Of a DNA stretch of 63,227 nt, positions 1-8,268 are shown one piece after another. The position numbers and the translations under genes were made by a program. This stretch comes from an uncultured Sphingomonadaceae bacterium. Lineage in GTDB: Bacteria > Pseudomonadota > Alphaproteobacteria > Sphingomonadales > Sphingomonadaceae. Every line of letters begins with the position of its first letter. Within the stretch, counting starts at the first letter, position 1. The notes under the pieces were generated by a model. That model was not told the origin of the DNA, made no database searches, and saw only the letters and a program-made list of their open reading frames with translations. The stretch spans positions 1 to 63,227 of the forward strand of contig CAMLGC010000011.1 in assembly GCA_946479505.1 (NCBI GenBank). The letters run 5' to 3'.

Positions 1-2745
1 GACAAGCTGCTCGAGGATGCACAGCGCGACTGGTCGGCCTTGGGCCAAGAGAGGCTGCTGGTCACGCCGCTGTCACGCTATCGCCAGGGCACGCAGGTCA
101 AGCTCGCCGAGGGTGTCCTGTTCACCACCTATGCGACGCTGCGCTCGCAGGAGCGCGGCGAGAAGGCCTCGCGCCTCCAGCAGATCGTCGACTGGCTGGG
201 GACCGACTTCGACGGCGTGATCATATTCGACGAAGCGCATGCGATGGCCAACGCCGCGGGCGGCAAGGGTGAGCGCGGCGACGTCGCGCCCTCGCAGCAG
301 GGGCGCGCCGGTCTCCGGCTCCAGCATGCCTTGCCGAACGCGCGCATCGTCTATGTGTCGGCGACCGGCGCGACCACCGTGCGCAATCTCGCCTATGCCC
401 AGCGGCTGGGGCTGTGGGGTGGCGAGGATTTCCCGTTCGCGTCGCGGGCCGATTTTGTCGCGGCGATCGAGGAGGGCGGCGTCGCGGCGATGGAAGTGCT
501 CGCGCGCGACCTGAAAGCGCTCGGTCTCTACGCGGCGCGGTCGCTGTCGTTCGATGGCGTCGAATATGAGCTGGTCGAGCATCAACTCACACCCGAGCAG
601 CTGCGCATCTACGACGCCTATGCGGGTGCGTTCCAGGTCATCCACAACAATCTCGACGCCGCCATGCAGGCCGCCGGCATCACCGGCTCCGATGGGACAT
701 TGAACGCGCAGGCCAAATCCGCTGCCCGCTCGGCGTTCGAGTCCGCCAAGCAGCGCTTCTTCAATCATCTGATCACCGCGATGCAGACGCCGACCGTGGT
801 GACGTCGATCGCACGCGATCTCGAAGCCGGCCACGCGGCCGTCGTCCAGATCGTCTCGACCGGCGAAGCGCTGATGGATCGCCGCCTCGCTGACATTCCG
901 ACCGACGAATGGGATGACGTATCGGTGGACATCACGCCGCGCGAATATGTCCTGGATTACCTCGCCAACAGCTTCCCGGTCCAACTCTACGAGCCGTTCA
1001 GCGATGGCGAAGGCAATCTGTCGTCGCGCCCCGTCCATGATGCGGACGGCCAGCCGATCGAATGCCGCGAGGCGGTCGAACGGCGCGAGGCGATGATCGA
1101 GAAGCTCGCCGCGCTGCCGCCGGTGCCGGGCGCGCTCGACCAGATCCTTCATCATTTCGGAGATGACCAGGTCGCGGAGGTGACGGGACGCACCCGCCGC
1201 ATCGTCGCGCGGCATGATCGCGGCAGCGTCCGCTACGCGGTGCAGAATCGCGCTGGGTCCGCCAATCTCGCTGAAACGCAAGCGTTCATGGATGACGACA
1301 AGCGCATTCTGATCTTCTCGGACGCGGGCGGGACAGGCAGGTCTTATCATGCCGATCTCGGCTGCCGGAACCAGCGCCGCCGCATCCACTATCTTCTCGA
1401 AGCCGGCTGGAAGGCGGACAACGCGATCCAGGGGTTCGGGCGGACCAACCGCACTAATCAGGCGCAGCCGCCCCTGTTCAAGCCGGTGACGACCGACGTG
1501 AAGGCGCAGAAGCGCTTCACCTCGACGATCGCGCGCCGCCTCGACACGATGGGCGCGATCACCCGCGGCCAGCGCCAGACCGGCGGGCAGAACATGTATC
1601 GCCCGGAAGACAATCTCGAGTCCTTCTACGGCCGCGACGCGCTGCGCCAGCTCTATGTGCTGCTCGCTCGCGGCAAGGTCGACGGCTGCTCGCTAGGCCG
1701 ATTCGAGGATGCTACCGGGTTGCATCTCGTCGATAGCGGCACCGGCGGTCTCAAGGACGAGCTGCCGCCGATCACGACCTTCCTCAACCGGATGCTGGCG
1801 TTGCCGATTGATCTTCAGAACATCCTGTTCACGGTGTTCGAGGATCTCCTGGTCGCCCGGATCGAGGGCGCGATCGCCAGCGGCACCTATGAGGTCGGCC
1901 TCGAGACGCTGACAGCCGAGAGCTTCCGTATCACCGACCGGCGCATCATCTACACCCATCCCGGCACCGGCGCCGAGACCAGCCTGCTGACGATCGAACG
2001 GCAGGATCGCAACCGGCCGGTGACGCTCGACGAGGCGCTGTACCGGCGGCGCGAGCAAGGCGCGGCGCTGATGGTCAACAGCCGTTCGGGCCGCGCGGCG
2101 GTGCGCGTACCGACCCGCAGCTTGCTGCTCGACGACGGCGCGCTCGAACGGCGCGTCCGGCTGATCCGGCCGACCGAGTCGACGGCGGTGCCACTCGACA
2201 AGATGCCCGCGACGCACTGGCAGGAGGTCGTTCGCACGGCCTTCACCGCCGCCTGGGAAGCTGAACTCGCCGAGGTGCCCGAGCTCGTGACCTGCACGAT
2301 GCACATGGTCGCGGGGCTGTTGCTGCCGATCTGGCGGCGGCTCCCCGAGGAGTCGACGCATGTCTATCGGCTCCAGACCGACGACGGCGAGCGCATCATC
2401 GGCCGCCGCGTATCGCCCGCCTGGATCGCGTCAACGCTCGGCAACGAGGCGCCGAAGCTCAGCCCCGATCAGGTCTGGCAGGCCCTGATCGGCGGCGGCG
2501 TCGAGATTTATCTCGGCGAGGGCCATGTGCTCAAGCAGGTCCGGGCGATGGGAACCCCGCGCATCGAGCTGACCGGGTTCAATGATCTCGGCGTCGAGCG
2601 GCTGAAGGCGATGGGCTTGATCTCGGAGATCGTCTCGTGGAAACTCAAGCTCTACGTGCCGACAGGGGCTGTCGGCGCCGACGTGCTTGGCCGCCTGCTC
2701 GAACGGTTTCCGATCGAGCGGATCGCCGGGCGCAAGGCCGCCTGA
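1..2745 (+). CDS. Strawberry-notch-type SF2 helicase, 5'-truncated by the window
   Basis: The frame is open from base 1, so the start lies upstream; 914 residues are visible, ending at TGA 2743-2745. A DEAH box (FDEAHAMAN, from about 226), a motif III-like VSATG (355-369) and a motif VI-like GFGRTNRTNQ (1432-1461) identify a superfamily 2 helicase of the strawberry-notch type (AAA_34 plus Helicase_C_4). Such very large proteins are common on alphaproteobacterial ICEs and plasmids, usually with a further N-terminal domain that would be off the window. A role in processing element or invading DNA is inference. The Toprim gene follows 8 bases later, so the two are probably co-transcribed. Confidence 0.85.
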   Translation, partial: DKLLEDAQRDWSALGQERLLVTPLSRYRQGTQVKLAEGVLFTTYATLRSQERGEKASRLQQIVDWLGTDFDGVIIFDEAHAMANAAGGKGERGDVAPSQQGRAGLRLQHALPNARIVYVSATGATTVRNLAYAQRLGLWGGEDFPFASRADFVAAIEEGGVAAMEVLARDLKALGLYAARSLSFDGVEYELVEHQLTPEQLRIYDAYAGAFQVIHNNLDAAMQAAGITGSDGTLNAQAKSAARSAFESAKQRFFNHLITAMQTPTVVTSIARDLEAGHAAVVQIVSTGEALMDRRLADIPTDEWDDVSVDITPREYVLDYLANSFPVQLYEPFSDGEGNLSSRPVHDADGQPIECREAVERREAMIEKLAALPPVPGALDQILHHFGDDQVAEVTGRTRRIVARHDRGSVRYAVQNRAGSANLAETQAFMDDDKRILIFSDAGGTGRSYHADLGCRNQRRRIHYLLEAGWKADNAIQGFGRTNRTNQAQPPLFKPVTTDVKAQKRFTSTIARRLDTMGAITRGQRQTGGQNMYRPEDNLESFYGRDALRQLYVLLARGKVDGCSLGRFEDATGLHLVDSGTGGLKDELPPITTFLNRMLALPIDLQNILFTVFEDLLVARIEGAIASGTYEVGLETLTAESFRITDRRIIYTHPGTGAETSLLTIERQDRNRPVTLDEALYRRREQGAALMVNSRSGRAAVRVPTRSLLLDDGALERRVRLIRPTESTAVPLDKMPATHWQEVVRTAFTAAWEAELAEVPELVTCTMHMVAGLLLPIWRRLPEESTHVYRLQTDDGERIIGRRVSPAWIASTLGNEAPKLSPDQVWQALIGGGVEIYLGEGHVLKQVRAMGTPRIELTGFNDLGVERLKAMGLISEIVSWKLKLYVPTGAVGADVLGRLLERFPIERIAGRKAA

Positions 2746-2753
2746 GGAGCCCC

Positions 2754-3806
2754 ATGATGAACGGTCCCGCCAGCGATATCGCCGAACGTCTTGCCGAGAA
2801 TGCCGAGGCAGTCTGTCGCCGCTACCTGTCCAAAGGCCGTCGCGAAGGGCGGTATTGGCTGGTCGGCGACGTTCACAACACGCCGGGGCGCAGCCTCTAT
2901 GTCCGACTACTTGCCTCTCCCGATGGACGAGGGGCAGCCGGCAAATGGACCGACGCCCAGAATGGCGACCACGGCGATTTGCTCGACATCATCGGCAAGT
3001 CATGCGGGCATCGCTCACTGCGCGAGACGCTCGACGAGGCCCGCCATTTTCTCAGCCTGCCCACGCCGCCGCCGTCTGACGATGAGCATCGCCATCGCCA
3101 GTCGAAGGCCCCAACCGGCACGCCGGAATCCGCGCGGCGGTTATTCGCGGCGTCGAAGCCAATCGCCGGCAGCCTCGTCGAAGTCTATCTCGGTTCACGC
3201 GACATCGTGGATCTCGCCGGCTGCAACGCGCTACGCTTCCATCCGCGCTGCTACTATCGGGCATCGAAGAATGATGCGCCCGACGTTCGCCCCGCGTGGC
3301 CGGCAAAGATCGCGGCCGTCACCGATCTTAACGGTGCGATCACCGGGGTTCACCGGACCTGGCTCGACCCGTTCACGATCGACAAGGCGCCCGTCGCCTA
3401 TCCGCGCCGCGCCATGGGCCATTTGCTCGGAAACGGCGTCCGGTTCGGGCATGCTGGAGCCATCATGGTCGCGGGCGAAGGCATCGAGACCATGCTGTCG
3501 CTGCGTCAGGTCATGCCCGTGATGCCGTCGATCGCCGGCCTCTCCGCCGCCCATCTCGCGGCTATCCTGTTCCCCGCCAATCTCAAGCGGCTCTATATCG
3601 CACGCGATGACGATTCCGCCGGGACAGGGGCATTGGCGACGCTGATGGAGCGAGCCGAGCCGCTCGGAATCGATGTCGTGCCGCTCGAACCCCGGCTTGA
3701 CGATTTCAACAGCGATCTCCGCACATTCGGTCGGGAGCGTCTGGCGGCAAGCATTCGGGTGCAGCTTCGGCCAGAGGACGCTGGCCGTTTCCTACGCTTC
3801 GGTTGA
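2754..3806 (+). CDS. DUF7146/Toprim-domain protein (primase-like)
   Basis: 350 residues from ATG 2754, with GAGGAG upstream; the second ATG at 2757 is also possible. The N-terminal half has the DUF7146 look (RYWLVGDVHNTPGRSLYVRL) and the C-terminal half is a Toprim_3 domain: GEGIETMLSL at about residue 240 supplies the conserved Glu, YIARDDDSAG at about 280 the DxD-type metal site, and DDFNSDL follows near 315. Toprim domains occur in primases and topoisomerases; related proteins on mobile elements are called primase/helicase-like. The acidic residues are intact, so the domain is probably catalytic. It sits directly behind the helicase and may act with it in element replication, which is inference. 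Confidence 0.85.
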   Translation: MMNGPASDIAERLAENAEAVCRRYLSKGRREGRYWLVGDVHNTPGRSLYVRLLASPDGRGAAGKWTDAQNGDHGDLLDIIGKSCGHRSLRETLDEARHFLSLPTPPPSDDEHRHRQSKAPTGTPESARRLFAASKPIAGSLVEVYLGSRDIVDLAGCNALRFHPRCYYRASKNDAPDVRPAWPAKIAAVTDLNGAITGVHRTWLDPFTIDKAPVAYPRRAMGHLLGNGVRFGHAGAIMVAGEGIETMLSLRQVMPVMPSIAGLSAAHLAAILFPANLKRLYIARDDDSAGTGALATLMERAEPLGIDVVPLEPRLDDFNSDLRTFGRERLAASIRVQLRPEDAGRFLRFG

Positions 3807-4127
3807 CTGGCCGGGATGGTGCGAGATTGGGCTGCCCGGAAACGAGCGTGGCCGCCATTCTCCGGTGCGCTAGAGAAGCCGCGCCCTCGGCCTTCGATAG
3901 AGGGCGACTGCGGCAGACGGCTCGGGCTACCGCAATGGCCGACCTCGCGCCTATTTTCCGCCGGGCCTGACGGCCCTTTGCATCGCGAAGCAAAATAGCC
4001 GCGGGTCCGCCATCCTCCGCTTTGCTCCGGCCGCGCCCTGACGGACGCGGTGCAGTCCCGATCCGTCTGCCGCGGTTCGTCGCCACGAAGGCCGCGAGAG
4101 GCGCGGCCCACGGCACGGAGACTTTCG
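3807..4127. other. 321-bp leader with nested inverted repeats, no gene
   Basis: No convincing reading frame is present. The stretch holds a CTATTTT (3951-3957) / AAAATAG (3992-3998) inverted repeat enclosing a GGGCC/GGCCC stem, so the transcript is probably folded. It ends at the DUF2493 start with a GGAG ribosome site. Similar long gene-free leaders precede two of the DUF736 genes in this window. Confidence 0.5.
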
Positions 4128-5066
4128 ATGACGATCTCGCTCGACCAGCCCGATCAAGACGAACCGCAGCCCGGTTCCTCCGCCTATCTGCTTCAGGAAA
4201 TGCAGCTCTACGGCTACCGGCCCTACGAGGATGAACCCGACCATCGGCCGCTGCCGGATGACCGTATTGCCGGTGGTGCGATCGCTGAAATGTTCGATGC
4301 GCTTGTGTCCTGTCTGACCGACACCCGGATCGAACCCGACCTCGAAGACCTGGCCTGGGGCATCGTCAACGTCTTCCAACGCGCCGGCGAACGAGTGGAA
4401 CGCGAGCTGGACGATAATGAGCAGGCGCAGAAACGGCTTCAGCGTGAACAGGACGGCAGCGAGGTGAAGTCGGTCGAGCTCGAGCGCAAGATCGCCGAGG
4501 GCATCACCATGATCGAGCGACGCGACACGATGGAGTTCTTCCGCGACGCCGCCGCCGAGCAGTTCCGCATTCACCTTCGCACGCCGTGGCTCCCTCGTTC
4601 CGGCCCGATGGTGAACCGAAAGGCGCTGACATCGGCGGTACTCGACAGCCGCAAGCATATCGACAAGCGTGCCTATCAGGACGCGCGGGTGCTCAATCCG
4701 GACGGAACCCGAATCGCGCTCAGCAGCGGCGCCGATTTCAACGATCACCAGCTCATCTACGCCACGCTCGACAAGGTGCTCGCGCAATATCCCGACATGA
4801 TCCTCATGCACGGTGCGACGCCGACCGGCGGCGAGCGCATCGCGGCTTGCTGGGCACGCGATCGGGGCGTCCCGCAGGATCCACGCAAGCCCGACTGGAA
4901 CAGGCATGGCCGCGCGGCTCCCTTCAAGCGCAACGACGCCATTCTGGAGGCGATGCCCAAGGGCGTCATCGTGCTGCCCGGCAGCGGCATTCAGGACAAT
5001 CTCGCCGACAAGGCCCGCAAGCTTGGCATCAAGGTTTGGGACCTCAGGAAGAAGGCTGAGACGTGA
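4128..5066 (+). CDS. DUF2493 (SLOG-family) protein
   Basis: 312 residues from ATG 4128, which has GGAG upstream; an in-frame GC-rich extension upstream looks untranslated. The N-terminal half is acidic and helical (LQREQDGSEVKSVELERKI). The C-terminal third matches DUF2493, a Rossmann-like SLOG fold related to YspA/cpYpsA: IALSSGADFNDHQLIYATL, MHGATPTGGERIAACWA and a final VIVLPGSGIQDNLADKARKLGIKVW. SLOG proteins bind nucleotides or nucleotide-derived ligands. The gene is a usual companion of the strawberry-notch and Toprim genes on such elements; its job is unknown. Confidence 0.85.
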   Translation: MTISLDQPDQDEPQPGSSAYLLQEMQLYGYRPYEDEPDHRPLPDDRIAGGAIAEMFDALVSCLTDTRIEPDLEDLAWGIVNVFQRAGERVERELDDNEQAQKRLQREQDGSEVKSVELERKIAEGITMIERRDTMEFFRDAAAEQFRIHLRTPWLPRSGPMVNRKALTSAVLDSRKHIDKRAYQDARVLNPDGTRIALSSGADFNDHQLIYATLDKVLAQYPDMILMHGATPTGGERIAACWARDRGVPQDPRKPDWNRHGRAAPFKRNDAILEAMPKGVIVLPGSGIQDNLADKARKLGIKVWDLRKKAET

Positions 5067-5160
5067 GCTGCGGCCTTCGTGCGACATGTTGTTGAAAAGA
5101 TTTGCTATAGACCGGCTGCGCGGATTGAATCCGCTCCGAGCTGGAAGATAGACTCTGCCG

Positions 5161-5466
5161 ATGGAACTCATGGATTATCGCCAGCGACTCGTGGATGCCG
5201 CCGTTGCCGAACTGAGATATCAGCTCGACGAGACTGCGGTCGCGCAGCACGGCACGCACGTGCAGGTCGAAGGCAGCTTCAAGATGGCACGGGTGATCGA
5301 AGCAGTGATGCGGGTGGCGTTTACGGACAACGACGCGATCATCGATGAAGTCGCGAAATCAATCGCGTTAGGCGGGGAGGAATGGTCCGACTGCCGCGAG
5401 ACAGCGAGCGATGCGATCGTAGCGGTGCGCGGGTCTATCCTGTCCCAACTTGATCCTCTCCCCTGA
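5161..5466 (+). CDS. Hypothetical 101-residue protein
   Basis: Not recognised. The frame opens with ATG 5161 (MELMDYRQRL) or ATG 5170 and encodes a mostly helical, acidic, soluble protein without Cys clusters, signal peptide or membrane segment. It follows the DUF2493 gene by about 95 bases in the same direction and is convergent with the metalloprotease gene. Upstream ribosome site is weak. Composition and lack of a competing frame make it likely coding, but no function can be given. Confidence 0.55.
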   Translation: MELMDYRQRLVDAAVAELRYQLDETAVAQHGTHVQVEGSFKMARVIEAVMRVAFTDNDAIIDEVAKSIALGGEEWSDCRETASDAIVAVRGSILSQLDPLP

Positions 5467-5537
5467 TACAAATTCTAACATGGGGGTTTCCGATTTTGGC
5501 GACATGAGGTTGCCGGCGGTGACGGCGTTAGAATCGG

Positions 5538-6506
5538 TTAGCTGGGAAGGCGCGAGCCATAGCCGCTTTCCGTGATAATCGCAGCCGGATCGATCGGATC
5601 AAGCAACTGGTCGAGCGCTGCATGCGGATTGTCCGAAACCGCGACGTAGCTTTCGGCGATCCGCATTCCGACCCAATAGCCGAGTTCACTCGGCCATCCC
5701 GGCGGTGGGTGTCCCGCATTGGCGAACCAGCGCTCGAAGGCGGCCTCGGCCTCCGGCGTCATGTCGCCGTCCGTGTTCGTTCCCGCGCGCACGATCGCCG
5801 CGTCGGCCTGGAACTGCCGCCATATCCATGCCTCTCGGCCGCGCGCCCATTCGTCGCGCGCGGCATCGGGGACATGCGCGGTCACAAGCTCCGTCACGTA
5901 ATCGGGCACCCCTTCGATAAGTGCCTGCGCGACCAGCCGGTCTCTCTGCGCCGTCGGTGAAAGGTCCTGCTGAAAGGTATGCACCGTCTCGTGAGCAAAG
6001 AATTGGCGCATCCGCGCTTCGAACGCCGCGCGGGTTGGCGACAGCCGGCAAATGACCTCGAGACCGATCACCTGGACACCGGGCGCCGCGGTGCCGCCGC
6101 TGTTGTTGGCGCCGACGACGACCGCGATGTGCGGCAACGGCCGGTTCGGAAACAGCCCTTGCAGACCGAGATAGACCGATCGAAGCTCGGGGTTGGTGTC
6201 GGCAACCCATGGCAGGCACCGCTCGACCGCGTCACGGTAGATCTCCGGCTTCTGCGCGATCGTGGCGGCGAGATGCTCAGCATTCACAATCCGGTGCGGC
6301 GTGAACACCTCGATGCCCCGGCCGCCGTTCTCCAGATAGTTCGCCCGAAGCTGCGTCGCGGTGGGCGTTCCGCTGCTTGCGCGCCACACGCGGGCGAAAC
6401 GCTGCGCAGCGCCGTCGTCCACCTCGGCAGTGAGCGGATCGACTGCGTGCCAAGCGGTGGCGGAAGCCAGCGCTAGGACGGCGGCCACCCGGATTGCGAA
6501 AAGCAT
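5538..6506 (-). CDS. Secreted or periplasmic HExxH metalloprotease-like protein
   Basis: 322 residues. ATG 6506 is chosen because it is followed at once by a signal peptide (MLFAIRVAAVLALASATAWH) and preceded by a GGGGGTG ribosome site; a longer frame to 6554 adds an unlikely polar extension. HETVH at residues 172-176 is a zincin zinc-binding motif, with a possible third ligand in EGVPDYVTEL (about 198-204), as in gluzincin-type DUF2268-like proteins. The family is a guess from the motif. It is the only minus-strand gene between 1 and 8.2 kb and is probably an independent cargo gene. Confidence 0.7.
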   Translation of the reverse strand: MLFAIRVAAVLALASATAWHAVDPLTAEVDDGAAQRFARVWRASSGTPTATQLRANYLENGGRGIEVFTPHRIVNAEHLAATIAQKPEIYRDAVERCLPWVADTNPELRSVYLGLQGLFPNRPLPHIAVVVGANNSGGTAAPGVQVIGLEVICRLSPTRAAFEARMRQFFAHETVHTFQQDLSPTAQRDRLVAQALIEGVPDYVTELVTAHVPDAARDEWARGREAWIWRQFQADAAIVRAGTNTDGDMTPEAEAAFERWFANAGHPPPGWPSELGYWVGMRIAESYVAVSDNPHAALDQLLDPIDPAAIITESGYGSRLPS

Positions 6507-6679
6507 GACACCCCCTGCTGTCCTGATTATGCAATCCGCCATGAGGGAGCGCAAGCGCGGTAAGAATCGCGTTCAGAGTCGATCAAGGATGGGCGCCGAG
6601 GCGAAACCGCTCAATACATGATCAGGTTGACGCGACGCCCGCCTCCGCGCACCACACGCAGCCGCCGAACAAGGAAGCG

Positions 6680-7186
6680 ATGATGACCGAAGAGAGCAAC
6701 CCCGATCTTGTCGAGCTTGCGACCGAGCTGACGATCGCTTGGCTCGGCAATCCGAACAACCGCGCGAGCGCGGAAGAGGTGCCGGAATTTCTGCGCAAGA
6801 TGCACGAAACAGTGCGCGAGCTCTCTGGTGCCGCAGGTGATGAGCCAGAAGATGGTGAACAGAAGAGCGAGCACGTGCCCGCGGTGTCTGTCCGCAAGTC
6901 GCTCGCGTCGAAGGACCACATCATCTCGATGATCGACGGCAAGCCGTACAAGACGCTGCGTCGCCATCTCTCGACGCACGGCCTGACACCCGAAGAGTAT
7001 CGCGCGCGTTACAACCTTAAGCCTGACTATCCGATGGTATCGGAGAACTATTCCAAGCAGCGCCGCGACATGGCGAAGAAGATCGGGCTCGGACAAAAAG
7101 GCCGAGCCGCCAAGGCGGCAGCGGGAAAGAACGTGGCAGAGCCCGAGCGCAAGCCGCGATCCCGCATGGCCGCTCAGAAGAGCTGA
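6680..7186 (+). CDS. MucR/Ros-family transcriptional regulator lacking Cys zinc ligands
   Basis: 168 residues from ATG 6680 or 6683 behind AAGGAAG. The core has the Ros/MucR signature: SVRKSLASKDHIISMIDG, then YKTLRRHLSTHGLTPEEYR and KPDYPMVSENYS. MucR proteins are H-NS-like regulators that bind AT-rich sites. In classical Ros the first half of the finger carries CxxC; here the matching stretch (IISMIDG) has no Cys, so this is a zinc-lacking variant like those described in Mesorhizobium. The C terminus is a basic tail (KPRSRMAAQKS). It probably sets expression of the element, together with the HU/IHF protein just downstream. Confidence 0.88.
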   Translation: MMTEESNPDLVELATELTIAWLGNPNNRASAEEVPEFLRKMHETVRELSGAAGDEPEDGEQKSEHVPAVSVRKSLASKDHIISMIDGKPYKTLRRHLSTHGLTPEEYRARYNLKPDYPMVSENYSKQRRDMAKKIGLGQKGRAAKAAAGKNVAEPERKPRSRMAAQKS

Positions 7187-7213
7187 TCCCTCGATCCCAG
7201 CGGAGGCAGGGCG

Positions 7214-7492
7214 ATGCTCCGTTCCGAACTTGTGCAACGTCTTGTGGCTGAGAACCCCGACCTGTCGCTGCACGATATCGAAGCGGCCGTTGCGGCGTTC
7301 TTCGACCAAATCACCGAGAGGCTCGCCGCCAATGGCCGGGTCGAGCTGCGTGGTTTCGGCGCATTTTCTACCAGGCCGCGCGATGCCCGCGTTGGGCGGA
7401 ATCCGCGCAGCGGCGATCCTGTCGATATCGCGAGCAAGCGCGTTCCTCATTTCAAACCCGGCAAATCCATGCGCGAGCGGCTGAACGTCTGA
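7214..7492 (+). CDS. HU/IHF-family DNA-bending protein, IHF-beta-like
   Basis: 92 residues from ATG 7214, behind GGAGG 13 bases upstream. The sequence follows the IHF/HU fold: LRSELVQRLVAENP at the N terminus, VELRGFGAFSTRPRDARVGRNP with the DNA-intercalating arm and its conserved proline (RNPRSG), and VPHFKPGKSMRERL at the end. IHF-like proteins bend DNA at origins, oriT, recombination sites and sigma54 promoters. This copy is encoded on the element, 27 bases after mucR, and so may serve excision, replication or transfer as a host-independent architectural factor. Confidence 0.92.
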   Translation: MLRSELVQRLVAENPDLSLHDIEAAVAAFFDQITERLAANGRVELRGFGAFSTRPRDARVGRNPRSGDPVDIASKRVPHFKPGKSMRERLNV

Positions 7493-7825
7493 TCAAGCGA
7501 CACGTGACGGACCTTCCAGTCGGCCCGTCTGCAACGGTGCTGGACGCGGAGTATCCATGACCGCGAGCCGGCATCAAGTCGGCAGATGGTGCCCGTGCGC
7601 GTCGGCATGTCCCGGACTGGTTGGGATTGATGAACGGAAGCCATTCCAGCACCCCGGTGAGCTCGAAACCACCCCTCCTTGTCGCCTGTCTGCGGGGCTC
7701 GATCGCCTAATGCCGTCAACCCCATGCGGGGTTCGCCCTTCGCTGCGCTCCGGTGACGGCGGCTCTCTGCCCCTTCGGTGGGCGCCATCGGGGATGGTCC
7801 CCGAGCAACCGAAGGAGTTTTGATC
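7493..7825. other. 333-bp gene-free leader of the first DUF736 gene
   Basis: No supported reading frame. It contains several small hairpins, for example AACCCC/GGGGTT with an ATGC loop near 7718-7734, and ends in GAAGGAG before the DUF736 start. Probably an untranslated leader; no known riboswitch was recognised. Confidence 0.45.
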
Positions 7826-8146
7826 ATGGCTACTATCGCAAACCTCACCGTGAAGGCCGACGGCACCATGGAGGGCACCCTCGCCACGCTGAACGTCACC
7901 GCGCCGATCGCAATCATTCCCAACGCCCGCAAGGTGAAGGACAGTGAGCCCGACTTTCGCGTCGTCAGCCGCAAAAACGGCTTCGAGCTGGGCGCTGGCT
8001 GGAATCGGTTCTCGCAGAACACCGGCGCCGAATACGTCTCGGTTTCGCTGTCCGCCCCCGAGTTCGGCACCATCTACGGCAACATTGCCAATGCGCCGGG
8101 TGACGATCCTTCGAAAAAGGTCATCATCTGGAACCCGCCGGCCTGA
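7826..8146 (+). CDS. DUF736 family protein (copy 1)
   Basis: 106 residues from ATG 7826 behind a good GAAGGAG. It has the DUF736 pattern: MATIANLTVKADGTMEGTL near the N terminus, PDFRVVSRKNGFELGAGW in the middle and YVSVSLSAPEFGTIYGNI before the end. DUF736 proteins are small beta-rich proteins found almost only on conjugative elements of Proteobacteria; function unknown. It is one of three DUF736 genes here, the others starting at 10864 and 14899, and they are clearly divergent. A strong GC hairpin follows the stop. Confidence 0.9.
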   Translation: MATIANLTVKADGTMEGTLATLNVTAPIAIIPNARKVKDSEPDFRVVSRKNGFELGAGWNRFSQNTGAEYVSVSLSAPEFGTIYGNIANAPGDDPSKKVIIWNPPA

Positions 8147-8153
8147 TCCGGCG

Positions 8154-8179
8154 CCGGCCCCGCCTCCGGGCGGGGCCGG
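8154..8179 (+). terminator. GC hairpin after DUF736 copy 1
   Basis: A perfect 11-bp stem (CCGGCCCCGCC / GGCGGGGCCGG) with a TCCG loop starts 7 bases after the stop codon. The following T-run is weak (ACGTTTCGG). It lies between two convergent genes, so it may end transcripts or protect the 3' end. Confidence 0.55.
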
Positions 8180-8268
8180 ACGTTTCGGTTGGCAGGAGAT
8201 GGACAAGAGCCGCCATCCTAGCTTGCCGAGTCAACGCAGTCTTGACCGAAGTGGACGAAGTCGGCGCC

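Noticed and set aside
73..1389. A 438-codon minus-strand frame opposite the helicase gene
   Set aside because: No protein-like motifs; the plus strand shows the DEAH box and continuous helicase sequence.
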